Positions 11,456 to 19,573 of a DNA stretch of 64,000 bases are shown in pieces (position 1 is the stretch's first letter; the number at the start of each line of letters is the position of its first letter). The DNA is from Filobacillus milosensis (lineage in GTDB: Bacteria > Bacillota > Bacilli > Bacillales > Alkalibacillaceae). The DNA lies in assembly GCF_004402015.1 (NCBI RefSeq), contig NZ_SOPW01000009.1:1-64000 (forward strand), in the 5' to 3' direction. Below the pieces are notes generated by a model, which did not search any database, was not told where the DNA came from, and worked only from the letters and a program-made list of their open reading frames with translations. A program made the position numbers and the translations under genes.

Positions 11456-12167
11456 CTGACTCTTCCCTCCACTCCTCTAATGCAGGTACCTCTTGGAATG
11501 AACGAACAACCTGTTTTAATGCAGCCCCAGTTGGCGTGATGCCTCCTGCAGCTAGTTTAGGAAACACTTTAGCCACACGCTTACCATCATTCGTCCATGG
11601 GAGTAACTCTTTAACAATTTGATTTCGAGCCGGAAATTGAAAGATGGAGTAATGATGATTCCCAGTTCTAGCTTGTAAGCTTAAAATAAAATCATCAATG
11701 GCATCTTTCACACCTTCCATTTTGTGTTGCATACTTGCACTTGTATCAACCAGAATCAAAACTTGTAAATCTACTGATTCTCCTAAATCTTCGACCACAC
11801 GCTGAACTTCCCCTCGTGTTTCTGGTGGAAGATCCTCTTCATCCGTTTCTTTCCCAAAAATCTCTTTTAATTCTTTAGAAACAAAACCTTGAATGGTTTG
11901 TGTCATTGCCTGACGTGTAACTGTCTGAACCGTTTCAGATAAGACATCTGCATAAACAATTCTACTAATACCATTACCAGCTTTAGCAATGTCATTAACT
12001 TCTGATAATCCAACAGGCTCCTCAGTCTGATCATCATCAAGGACTCCGATTACATTTACAGCAATTCCTTTTTGAGAAATCATTTCACTCACTTGAATTG
12101 GGTCTTCCCCTTGGTTTGAACAACCATCTGTAATTAATAAAATTTGACGTATCGTTCCAGCTTTCAT
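11418..12167 (-). CDS. yabS: VWA-domain protein, YabS-like
   Basis: The 249-residue protein contains a von Willebrand A-type fold. A MIDAS-like DTSASM motif lies near residue 142 (metal-dependent adhesion), and the N-terminus reads ILLITDGCSNQGEDP, which resembles the second half of a VWA domain. No signal peptide or membrane segment is visible, so it is probably cytoplasmic. It sits between spoIIE and the kinase gene, which it overlaps by 38 nt; this trio is conserved in sporulating Bacilli. Function is unknown; a role with the kinase in sporulation is inferred from coupling only. Confidence 0.8.
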   Translation of the reverse strand: MKAGTIRQILLITDGCSNQGEDPIQVSEMISQKGIAVNVIGVLDDDQTEEPVGLSEVNDIAKAGNGISRIVYADVLSETVQTVTRQAMTQTIQGFVSKELKEIFGKETDEEDLPPETRGEVQRVVEDLGESVDLQVLILVDTSASMQHKMEGVKDAIDDFILSLQARTGNHHYSIFQFPARNQIVKELLPWTNDGKRVAKVFPKLAAGGITPTGAALKQVVRSFQEVPALEEWREESDDIIDSSYGSSY

Positions 12168-12239
12168 AATAGCGCCTCCTTCATCTTTTTAACCATTGTT
12201 AACTAAAAAGGCGCTTGATATACCACTAGATTCAAAGAT

Positions 12240-14696
12240 TTATACACTATATGAATAGGCAAATGATGCCCACTTTGGTTTACTTTTTTCAACCCGTGTT
12301 ACCAAAACGGTCATATCATCAATAACTTTTCCGTGATTGCTCCTTACTACTTCTTCCAGGATTAAGTCTGCGATTTCTTGTGGATCATCCGTTTGCATCT
12401 CTCTTAACTTCCGTTTAAGCCACACTTCTCTATTTTCCTCAATTCTGGTGGTTTCCAATACCCCATCGCTAACCATCACCAAAATATCCCCATCTTTAAG
12501 TGATTCATTGACTGGATCAACATCAAATTCATCCAAGATCCCTATTGGAACATTACTTCCTTCAACCGGATAAACGCCACCCGCTCGAATGATATAGCTG
12601 ATTGAAGCTCCAATTTTCAGGAAGTTTGCCCTCGGCTCTTGAAGGTCAATGATAGCCAAGTCAAGCGTGGCATAAATTTCATCAGAGGTCCTAAGAGATA
12701 AAATTGAATTGATAGATTGGATCGCCACGCGTTCATTAATACCAGATTGTAAAATTTGTTTTAATAGTTTAAGCGTTTCAGAACTTTCTAAGTATGCTCG
12801 TTCACCATTACCCATCCCATCACTTATGGCTACAGCATAACGACTTTTTCCAAGCTCCAGCATTATATAACTGTCACCCGACAAGAAGTTGCCATTCTTA
12901 GCTGCATGTGCAACGCCTGTTGTGAGCTGATATCGCTTAATTGATGAAAAGTTAAATGTACGATAACCACTTGTTTGATCAGCGGGGTCTTCTGACTCAA
13001 TAATAATAGATTCATCAAACAGCTCAGATAACATTGGAGCAATAAGTTTTTCACCTTCTCCCCGATAATCAGTAAAGTGAAGGGTCATTTCTATATCCAC
13101 ATTTCCTTGATCGATTGAATACAATTCCAGGCGGTCAAGAGACAAGTTCAATTGTTGAATCATTTGTTTAATTTCTTCTTCATGCCAATCATGCTCTTGT
13201 CTTTCCTTCATGATTTCCTTAGCAAAATTATTCATCACTTCTGATACACCATTTAACTGTTCTGATACAAACTTACGACTTTCTTTAACTTGCTGTTTAA
13301 GCCTTTTATTAGCCTGATAAAAAGAAAGCTCATATCTCATTTGATCAACCATTTGATCTTGTTTAATACAGAAGTTTTTTAATTTCCCAACGTTGAAATT
13401 TAACTCAGAGGTATCATGATCTTCAATAGATTGAATCGTATTTTGTAAAACTGAATAAGTACGATCGAAATTGTTCACCCAACAGTTATGTTTTTTCAAG
13501 CACGTCTGACATGTTTTTTCCGTAACTCGACTTAAGTATTCATCAACTTCAGAAGTTGATTCTAAATTCTTTTGCTCTAAATCATAAAAAGCAAAGCTAT
13601 GTGATAATGCCTGAAACATTTCAGAAAAACGTTCAACACGTTCAGCTGTCGCATTTCTAACTTTCTTTACATATTGTTCCTGGGCCTCTTTTTCTTCTTC
13701 GGTGCCTGGAATAAACGTTGCAATCTGCTTGATCACTTTCTTCGGAGTCAAAATAAACACCATAGCTGCAACAGCAGACTCAATTAATAGTTGCTCAAAA
13801 GATAATAAATCCACTTGATATAAACCAATAAGTACAGTTGCCACAAACATCCCAAGAACGACTCCATATTTATTTGTGACTTTTAATAAACCTCCCAGTA
13901 AGCCTGCTAATGCTAATAAACTGACTTGATATAAATGGAAAGTGCTAACTAAGCTGAGCATTAACCCGACAATAACTCCAATAGCTGACCCTACTGTAGC
14001 ACCCGCAATAAATGCACTTAATAAGATAAAATATTTCGACCCAACTTGCTCTAGCCCAATACCCGACACTGTAATTCCAACGAATCCAGTTAACACAGCT
14101 GTTGTCAAAATAACTAAACAAATTAGCTCCTCAACTTTCACCTTAACTGTTGGTCGTTTATTTGATAAATAAGGAAAAGAATGAAGAAAAATCATAATTA
14201 AAAAGGCACTCAAAACAGCTTCAACAGCTAGTATCGCTGAATCGTACATGACCATATTACCTTGCTGTAAATAATACAGACCTCGTCCAATAACAGAACT
14301 GATTAAAGTTGCTGCAATCATAGGACCTGTTAACTTAGCCATTTTAGTTAAAAACAATTTATAAAAGAACATAAGAATGATGCCTGCAGATACAATATAA
14401 ATGGCTTGATTTAGATTAATCGATACAGCTCCTAGAGATAAAAAAAGAAACACAGCAAAAGCTGACTGTTTCCTTGTAATAATGGTAGCTGCTAAAAATG
14501 CCAGAGCAAACGGAGACAGTGAAGATAAAATAATGGCCCTTCCTAAGAAAAAGCCAATAATATAAAGTAACCAGCCTTGATCAAACAGCTTCTGATAGAC
14601 AAAAGATTTAATAGATTGAGAGATTTGATAGGCTTTTTGGAATTTTGGTTGTTCAGTAGCCACTGTGCCAACTTTTGATAACATGTCCATTTCCAC
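12240..14696 (-). CDS. spoIIE: Stage II sporulation protein E (PP2C phosphatase)
   Basis: Dephosphorylates SpoIIAA-P, which releases sigma-F in the forespore, and helps build the polar septum with FtsZ. The roughly 818-residue protein has a long N-terminal region with about ten membrane segments (residues ~40-330), a central coiled region with a CQTCLKKHNCW cysteine cluster, and a C-terminal PP2C domain with AISDGMGNGERA and VMVSDGV motifs. The start is taken as GTG 14696, 5 nt after AAAGGAG; GTG 14702 and ATG 14690 are alternatives. It is transcribed alone or with the VWA/kinase pair 70 nt downstream. Confidence 0.95.
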   Translation of the reverse strand: MEMDMLSKVGTVATEQPKFQKAYQISQSIKSFVYQKLFDQGWLLYIIGFFLGRAIILSSLSPFALAFLAATIITRKQSAFAVFLFLSLGAVSINLNQAIYIVSAGIILMFFYKLFLTKMAKLTGPMIAATLISSVIGRGLYYLQQGNMVMYDSAILAVEAVLSAFLIMIFLHSFPYLSNKRPTVKVKVEELICLVILTTAVLTGFVGITVSGIGLEQVGSKYFILLSAFIAGATVGSAIGVIVGLMLSLVSTFHLYQVSLLALAGLLGGLLKVTNKYGVVLGMFVATVLIGLYQVDLLSFEQLLIESAVAAMVFILTPKKVIKQIATFIPGTEEEKEAQEQYVKKVRNATAERVERFSEMFQALSHSFAFYDLEQKNLESTSEVDEYLSRVTEKTCQTCLKKHNCWVNNFDRTYSVLQNTIQSIEDHDTSELNFNVGKLKNFCIKQDQMVDQMRYELSFYQANKRLKQQVKESRKFVSEQLNGVSEVMNNFAKEIMKERQEHDWHEEEIKQMIQQLNLSLDRLELYSIDQGNVDIEMTLHFTDYRGEGEKLIAPMLSELFDESIIIESEDPADQTSGYRTFNFSSIKRYQLTTGVAHAAKNGNFLSGDSYIMLELGKSRYAVAISDGMGNGERAYLESSETLKLLKQILQSGINERVAIQSINSILSLRTSDEIYATLDLAIIDLQEPRANFLKIGASISYIIRAGGVYPVEGSNVPIGILDEFDVDPVNESLKDGDILVMVSDGVLETTRIEENREVWLKRKLREMQTDDPQEIADLILEEVVRSNHGKVIDDMTVLVTRVEKSKPKWASFAYSYSV

Positions 14697-14741
14697 GACC
14701 ACTCCTTTAACATTGATTCAAACACATTCTCTATTAAATTT

Positions 14742-14750
14742 TTTGTCAAA
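14742..14750 (+). promoter_or_regulatory. candidate Spo0A box upstream of spoIIE
   Basis: TTTGTCAAA on the plus strand fits the 0A box consensus TTTGTCRAA, about 50 nt upstream of the spoIIE start. Its complement also provides a TTGACA element (14744-14749) for spoIIE. In B. subtilis spoIIE is driven by Spo0A-P with sigma-A from a promoter with an unusually long spacer. A matching -10 is not obvious here, so the call rests on the box and its location. Confidence 0.5.
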
Positions 14751-14871
14751 ATAGAGTGGTATAATAAAAAAACTTTTCGACTTTTTATAACCGCATTTCT
14801 ACAAGTTTATGTAAAACGACAAGTTTTTTAAAATAAACCTGTCAATTAACCAAAAGTTATTAAAAAAATTG

Positions 14872-14900
14872 TTGACACAATAAATATCGTGTTGTACTAT
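14872..14900 (+). promoter_or_regulatory. tRNA-Met/tRNA-Glu promoter (sigma-A)
   Basis: TTGACA (14872-14877), 17-nt spacer, TACTAT (14895-14900), about 44 nt upstream of the first tRNA. It is one of the few plus-strand promoters in this part of the window. Confidence 0.85.
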
Positions 14901-14943
14901 AATTTTTGTGCTTGAAAAAATTAAATGAACACATTTACTTAAT

Positions 14944-15020
14944 GGCGGTGTAGCTCAGCTGGCGAGAGCGTACGGTTCATACCCGTGAGGTCGGGGGTTC
15001 GATCCCCTCCGCCGCTACCA
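14944..15020 (+). tRNA. tRNA-Met (anticodon CAT)
   Basis: A cloverleaf can be drawn by eye: acceptor GGCGGTG pairs with CGCCGCT, the D-arm contains AGCTCAGCTGG, the anticodon loop is TTCATAC with CAT, and the T-arm is GGGGG-TTCGATC-CCCCT. CCA is encoded. The sequence closely resembles the elongator tRNA-Met found next to spoIIE in B. subtilis. A CAT anticodon can also be tRNA-Ile2, the substrate of TilS, but the stems fit elongator Met better. Confidence 0.92.
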
Positions 15021-15029
15021 TTTTAATAA

Positions 15030-15101
15030 GGCCCGTTGGTCAAGCGGTTAAGACACCGCCCTTTCACGGCGGTAACACGGGTTCGAGTCCCGTACGGGTC
15101 A
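15030..15101 (+). tRNA. tRNA-Glu (anticodon TTC)
   Basis: Acceptor GGCCCGT pairs with ACGGGTC, the anticodon stem is CCGCC/GGCGG around CTTTCAC, and the T-arm is ACGGG-TTCGAGT-CCCGT. The anticodon TTC lies at 15063-15065. The bases after the discriminator A are TCA rather than CCA, so CCA must be added after transcription. It is co-transcribed with the tRNA-Met 9 nt upstream. Confidence 0.93.
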
Positions 15102-15105
15102 TCAC

Positions 15106-15138
15106 AAAAAACCTTCAATCATAAATTGAAGGTTTTTT
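15106..15138. terminator. bidirectional terminator between tRNA-Glu and the lipoprotein gene
   Basis: ACCTTCAAT / ATTGAAGGT stem with A-run before and T-run after, so it can end both the plus-strand tRNA transcript and the converging minus-strand gene. Confidence 0.85.
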
Positions 15139-15153
15139 AATATTCGTTTGACT

Positions 15154-15744
15154 CTACTTCGAAAATTCAGCTTTTACTAAAAAAGCAACATCATATTGTT
15201 GCAATTCATCAATATGACTATTGAAGTCTTCATAGAAATCTCTTGTTAGTGAACTTATAAAACCCTTATCACTAAAACATATATTTGCTAAAACTACTTC
15301 ACCTTCGTCCAAAGTTTTACTTTCGTATATATTTCCACTTATGCTCGTCATCTGATCAAATTCACCTGTGTTGATATCAGGTCCCTTTAGCGTTCCTATT
15401 CCAAAATCACTTTGAATTCCAATGTTAAAGTATGGATTCTGTTCTTTGTCCTTCGTATTCGAAATTATTATCGAACCATTTCCATCAATTTGGGTTTTTA
15501 AACGATTTAATTTTCCATCTACCAATTCACCTAGTTCGTATTTTTCAATCCACACAGCGACTTCTTTGTAGTCACGATTAACACTAAAATCAAATACAAA
15601 CGATTGATCTGAAGTAGTTTTAAGTATGGCATTCTCCCTATCTGTTAATTCAACAAGAGAAATGGTGTTTGTTTTAGAATTATTAACACAAGAACTTAAA
15701 GTAAAAACCATTAAGACCAATAAAACAGCAATTAACTTTTTCAG
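15154..15744 (-). CDS. Putative lipoprotein of unknown function
   Basis: I do not recognise the family. The N-terminus is a lipoprotein signal peptide: hydrophobic VLLVLMVFTLSSC with a lipobox (LSSC) whose Cys would be lipid-modified, followed by an Asn/Thr-rich linker. The mature part (~170 residues) is soluble, mixed alpha/beta in appearance, with one further cysteine (NICFSD) and no known motif. The shortest frame opens at TTG 15720, but the only good ribosome site (GGGAGGGG) is upstream and leads to a CTG codon at 15744. Starting there adds KKLIAVL and gives a normal positively charged signal peptide, so 15744 is preferred. It converges on the tRNA pair and is absent from this position in B. 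subtilis. Confidence 0.6.
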   Translation of the reverse strand: MKKLIAVLLVLMVFTLSSCVNNSKTNTISLVELTDRENAILKTTSDQSFVFDFSVNRDYKEVAVWIEKYELGELVDGKLNRLKTQIDGNGSIIISNTKDKEQNPYFNIGIQSDFGIGTLKGPDINTGEFDQMTSISGNIYESKTLDEGEVVLANICFSDKGFISSLTRDFYEDFNSHIDELQQYDVAFLVKAEFSK

Positions 15745-15937
15745 CTTAACCCCTCCCTTTCTGTAATCTATTCTCGACCCTATTTATCAGCATAAATCCA
15801 CAAATGAAAACACCACTATTTTAACATATATATCCATTTGTTTTTAAAAATCTATTCATTTAATTGAATGTAGAAGTTTGGACACTTACCTGATACTCAC
15901 GAACCCACCATACAAAAACTATAATTTTCCAAATATA

Positions 15938-15975
15938 AAACTACCTATCGCACTGATAGGTAGTTTAGTTTATAA
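15938..15975 (-). terminator. yabR intrinsic terminator
   Basis: CTACCTATC / GATAGGTAG stem with a short GCACT-type loop and T-rich flank, about 45 nt past the yabR stop. Confidence 0.75.
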
Positions 15976-16018
15976 AATCTTTATATTATCGACTCACAAA
16001 TCTTTTTTCGACAGCAAG

Positions 16019-16399
16019 TTATCCTCTTTTAGCACCTCGACCTCCACGGCGGGATTCCGTATGCTTTTTAAGTGACGCTAGCTTATCTTCGCTTTCTTTT
16101 AGAAATTTATTCATCTGAGTTTCGAAGTTTTCGCTACGTTTCTTCTGTACTTGTTTTTCATACTTTTCATTAGCTTTCTTAATTGATAAGCCAATTTTCC
16201 CGTCCTTCTCAACATTTAAAACTTTTACTTCGACTTCGTCTCCAACAGAAAGGTGTTCGTTAATATCCTTAACGAATTTATTAGCAACCTCACTAATGTG
16301 CACTAATCCTGTAGAGCCGTCTGGTAGTTCAACGAATGCTCCAAAGTTTGTTATGCGGGTAACCTTACCACGCAACTTGCTGCCTACTTCAACTGACAT
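16019..16399 (-). CDS. yabR: S1-domain RNA-binding protein YabR
   Basis: A 126-residue general RNA-binding protein. Residues about 5-75 form one S1 domain (GKVTRITNFGAFVEL, GLVHISEVA, VGDEVEVKVL), the same fold as in polynucleotide phosphorylase. The C-terminal third is Lys/Glu-rich and ends in an Arg/Gly tail (RRGGRGAKRG), suggesting extra RNA contact. It follows divIC in the conserved yabP-yabQ-divIC-yabR order. The ribosome site AAGGAGG is about 12 nt from the ATG, longer than usual. The exact cellular role is not established. Confidence 0.9.
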   Translation of the reverse strand: MSVEVGSKLRGKVTRITNFGAFVELPDGSTGLVHISEVANKFVKDINEHLSVGDEVEVKVLNVEKDGKIGLSIKKANEKYEKQVQKKRSENFETQMNKFLKESEDKLASLKKHTESRRGGRGAKRG

Positions 16400-16471
16400 A
16401 AAAGAAATGCTCCTCCTTAAAAATTTAAAAGATATATTCTTATATATTATATATAAGAAAAGAAATAAGTG

Positions 16472-16861
16472 TCAATAAGAAGGGTCCTCATCTGGTAACT
16501 TAAAAATAATTTCTCCATCTTTAGAGAAGAAATAATCCTTTCTGGCGATTTGTAATAAGTAATCTACATCACTTAACAACTCTATTTCTCGCTTCAGATC
16601 GGCATTTTCTTGTTTGTATTCTTCTAATTGAGCTATTTTTTTATGATATTCTTGTTGCTTTTCATCCATTTGAGCTCTTTGATTCATATGGGTCATGAAC
16701 AAGGAGCCAATTAACACAAAGAAAAGCACACCAAAAGCGGTCAAACGACGAATTAAACGTTTCTTTTCTCTCGTTTTCCTTGCCAATTGCTGTTCATGTT
16801 CTTGTACGTACGATGATTCAATTTTTGTGACGTTACGTTTATTACGAATCGGCTTCGTCAT
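16472..16861 (-). CDS. divIC: Cell division protein DivIC (FtsB-like)
   Basis: A bitopic membrane protein of the divisome that forms a complex with FtsL and DivIB at the septum. The 129-residue protein has a basic cytoplasmic N-terminus, one membrane segment (about residues 40-57, TAFGVLFFVLIGSLFMTH), a coiled coil (about 65-100, heptads of Leu/Ile) and a short extracellular end with DYLLQIARKDYFFSKDGE, typical of the DivIC/FtsB family. It overlaps yabQ by 20 nt, so the two are translationally coupled. Confidence 0.93.
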   Translation of the reverse strand: MTKPIRNKRNVTKIESSYVQEHEQQLARKTREKKRLIRRLTAFGVLFFVLIGSLFMTHMNQRAQMDEKQQEYHKKIAQLEEYKQENADLKREIELLSDVDYLLQIARKDYFFSKDGEIIFKLPDEDPSY

Positions 16862-17438
16862 CTTTCCGCCCCCTGTTTTTCCAAAGGTTAAAGATTCCCT
16901 GCTTTACTTTATATACCATTCTACTACATGTCTTAAACAAATTCAGTAGGTATTTTTGGAGAAATTTTGGAATAAAAGGTCGAATCAGAAGAATAATTAA
17001 TCGATAAATGACATCGATTATCTTCCATAATATGGTCAGTGTTCCAACAATTAATGCAACAAGCAGGCGAATAACCCAAAAGACAGGTTGCAATATTAGT
17101 CGGTCTATAACATTTTTAAGGAAATTAACAATTCCTATAAATAATTTTATAAATCCTTTTAATAATGGAATATAAACGGGCTGCAACAATGCAAAATAAG
17201 CAGAAATACCTAATAATACTGCCAAAAATAAATAAAACCTTATCATGCCACCATTAGTTAAAAATAGAAGGTAAAAAATTAAGCAGCCTTGAGTTAAGAA
17301 AAACAATGTATCGACGATCACTCGGTTCCAATAGGTGGACGGGCGAAGCAACAATTTATAGGTATCAAACATGGCTGTTACAAACACACCCGCCCCTACC
17401 ATTGTAACTAACGTCATTAATTGAGTATCTAGATTCAT
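16842..17438 (-). CDS. yabQ: Spore cortex biosynthesis membrane protein YabQ
   Basis: A membrane protein required for cortex formation in B. subtilis, made in the mother cell under sigma-E. The 198-residue protein has about four to five hydrophobic segments in its first 150 residues, including LMTLVTMVGAGVFVTAMFD and TLFFLTQGCLIFYLLFL, and a basic C-terminal tail. It abuts yabP (shared base at 17438) and overlaps divIC, so a sporulation gene pair and a vegetative division gene share one transcript here as in B. subtilis. Confidence 0.88.
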   Translation of the reverse strand: MNLDTQLMTLVTMVGAGVFVTAMFDTYKLLLRPSTYWNRVIVDTLFFLTQGCLIFYLLFLTNGGMIRFYLFLAVLLGISAYFALLQPVYIPLLKGFIKLFIGIVNFLKNVIDRLILQPVFWVIRLLVALIVGTLTILWKIIDVIYRLIILLIRPFIPKFLQKYLLNLFKTCSRMVYKVKQGIFNLWKNRGRKDDEADS

Positions 17439-17743
17439 TATTTAAATATTTTGCTTAAAAAGCCTTTTCCTTTATTTCCTTGGTGATCATCGATATAACT
17501 AAAGGCTTCAATCTTCCCTTGAATCGTCAATAACCCTTCTTCAACATTGAGGTTTTTCATGTGTAAGTTCTCTCCACGAACGACAAGGTAGCCTAAAGTT
17601 GTTTGAAGTAAAAACTCCTCTGTGTCAAAGCTATCAACATCCTTAACTCCTGTTAGTTCCATGCGTCGTCGGTTAACTAATTTTAACTCATGATCACGTT
17701 CGCGATCTCTTTCATTTTTATATCCATTTGCATCAAATTGCAT
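17438..17743 (-). CDS. yabP: Sporulation protein YabP
   Basis: Works with YabQ in spore cortex assembly. The 101-residue protein has the family core VNRRRMELTGVKDVDSFD and FLLQTTLGYLVVRGENLHMKNL, predicted to be beta-rich. There is no membrane segment. The start is ATG 17743, 8 nt after AGGAGG; a TTG two codons upstream is less likely. A ~70-nt gap separates it from rqcP. Confidence 0.9.
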   Translation of the reverse strand: MQFDANGYKNERDRERDHELKLVNRRRMELTGVKDVDSFDTEEFLLQTTLGYLVVRGENLHMKNLNVEEGLLTIQGKIEAFSYIDDHQGNKGKGFLSKIFK

Positions 17744-17815
17744 GTCCAATCCCTCCTATCACTATTCCTATGATAGAAAGGACAAGATTAGCACTAAAAA
17801 TTGATAGTTTTAGTA

Positions 17816-18088
17816 CTAATCTGCTTGTTGTTGAGAGACTTTTTCTTCTTTTACGACCGTATATAATGTATTTGCTTCATCTTTTCTTACTTGTTCACTT
17901 AAACGCTCAATACGTATCGTAAGCAAGGTGTGTCCGAAGCGAATTTTCAACTCGTCACCTACTGTTAGCTCTGTTGAAGCTTTAGCGGGTCTTCCGTTTA
18001 ATTCAATTCTCCCTTGACTTGCCACTTCTTTTGCGACTGTCCTTCTTTTTATTAATCGTGATAGTTTTAAAAATTTATCTACTCTCAT
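17816..18088 (-). CDS. rqcP: S4-domain ribosome quality-control factor RqcP
   Basis: Homologue of YabO/Hsp15. In B. subtilis RqcP binds stalled 50S subunits with RqcH and supports C-terminal alanine tailing of trapped nascent chains. The 90-residue protein has an N-terminal S4 RNA-binding domain: MRVDKFLKLSRLIKRRTVAKE and the LNGRPAKAS turn. It sits between mazG and yabP, the conserved location. Confidence 0.92.
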   Translation of the reverse strand: MRVDKFLKLSRLIKRRTVAKEVASQGRIELNGRPAKASTELTVGDELKIRFGHTLLTIRIERLSEQVRKDEANTLYTVVKEEKVSQQQAD

Positions 18089-18107
18089 AAGTACACTCCT
18101 TGATTGT

Positions 18108-19553
18108 TTATAATTGTTTAGCTTTTTCCCAGTATTGATCCATCTCTTCTAATGATGCTTCAGTAATTAATTTTTGGTCTTCTACCATCATTTGTTCAAC
18201 CTTTTTAAAACGTTGAATAAATTTATGACAGGTGCGATGCAATGCGAGCTCTGGATCAATTTTATAAAAACGAGCGGCATTAACTAGTGAGAAGAGTAAA
18301 TCACCGAACTCCATCTCAGCCTCATCAAGTGAACCATTCGACAATTCCGCTTCAAATTCCTTTATTTCTTCTTTTACTTTATCGAACATTAACTGCGGTT
18401 CGTTCCAATCAAAACCAACTTTAGAAACCTTTTTCTGAATCTCTTGAGCAAACAATAACCTTGGCAGTGACTCATTTAAGTCCTCTAATACAGAATCTAG
18501 CTTTGGTCTATCTTTCTGTTTGATTTCTTCCCAATTCGCTGTCACTTCATCAGCAGATGCTACGTCAATATCCCCAAATACGTGAGGGTGGCGTTCAATC
18601 ATTTTATCTGTAATAGAACGTATGACATCATCTACCGTGAAAAAACCACTGTCTTCAGCTATTTGGCTATGTAACATTACCTGTAGTAACACATCACCTA
18701 ATTCTTCAGCTATATGATCGTCATCTTCTTCATCTATTGCCTCGATCACCTCATAAGCTTCTTCGATAAGATATTTTCTTAGTGATTCATGTGTTTGTTT
18801 TTTATCCCACGGACACCCATAAGGCCCCCTTAGTGTCGCCACGACATCTCTTAACACCGAAAATTGATGATGTAATACAGCGTCATCAGCTGGTTTTACA
18901 TACAATGTTGTTAAATTAGAGAACTCAAAATCACGGTCCAATTCATATAATGGGACGGTTTGCACTTTTTGTTGTTCTGTACCTGCTGCTTGTACAATCG
19001 TAATGGGGTAATCGTAAGGCAAATCCTCCATTAGCGTAATTTTAACATCAGCCGCTACCATACCATCATATACCTGACCGATGAGCAAGTGCTGACGATA
19101 TTGAATGGTGTGACGCTGTAAATTTGTCCCATCCAATAGCTGAAAACCTTCAATCGGGTCCGCTTCAACTGCTGTAAACAACGCATCAAGGAAACTTTGG
19201 CCACCCAAAATATCGATTTCAATCTTTTCACTTTTTGACTCCAACAACAGTTGAACGGTCTTTTCTGCTACCATGGGATGACCAGGAACAGTGTAAATAA
19301 TATCCTCGTTTTGACTAACTTTTATTAATTCGTCAACAATCCCTTGATAAACCATTTCAAATTGATCATGAGACTCATATATATCATCCATAAACTCAAA
19401 TTCAATGCCTTCTTGCGCTAATTCTTTAACGACAGGATGCTCAATCGTACGGGTAAATATTTTTTGATTAGCCTGTTTTAATTGGCGATAAACACCGAGC
19501 GGAATTTCATTAATGGTGCCCACGCCCAGCCCTATTACTGTTATTTTTCCCAA
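18108..19553 (-). CDS. mazG: Two-domain protein: tetrapyrrole-methylase-like plus MazG nucleotide pyrophosphohydrolase
   Basis: Corresponds to B. subtilis YabN. Residues ~1-215 form a SAM-methylase-like domain (ITVIGLGVGTINEIPLGVY, VPGHPMVAEKTVQLLL), and residues ~225-481 form MazG, which hydrolyses NTPs to NMP and pyrophosphate for housekeeping. MazG metal ligands are seen in EELGDVLLQVMLH and the second repeat in EMEFGDLLFSLVN. The marker GPYGCPWDKKQTHESL opens the MazG part. The 481-residue length is usual. It is 20 nt from yabM upstream and 20 nt from rqcP downstream, indicating an operon. Confidence 0.93.
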   Translation of the reverse strand: MGKITVIGLGVGTINEIPLGVYRQLKQANQKIFTRTIEHPVVKELAQEGIEFEFMDDIYESHDQFEMVYQGIVDELIKVSQNEDIIYTVPGHPMVAEKTVQLLLESKSEKIEIDILGGQSFLDALFTAVEADPIEGFQLLDGTNLQRHTIQYRQHLLIGQVYDGMVAADVKITLMEDLPYDYPITIVQAAGTEQQKVQTVPLYELDRDFEFSNLTTLYVKPADDAVLHHQFSVLRDVVATLRGPYGCPWDKKQTHESLRKYLIEEAYEVIEAIDEEDDDHIAEELGDVLLQVMLHSQIAEDSGFFTVDDVIRSITDKMIERHPHVFGDIDVASADEVTANWEEIKQKDRPKLDSVLEDLNESLPRLLFAQEIQKKVSKVGFDWNEPQLMFDKVKEEIKEFEAELSNGSLDEAEMEFGDLLFSLVNAARFYKIDPELALHRTCHKFIQRFKKVEQMMVEDQKLITEASLEEMDQYWEKAKQL

Positions 19554-19573
19554 GCTATATTGCTCCCTTCACA

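Noticed and set aside
12185-12205. TTAACCATTGTTAA palindrome between spoIIE and the VWA gene
   Set aside because: Short, no T-run, no known operator match; may be chance.
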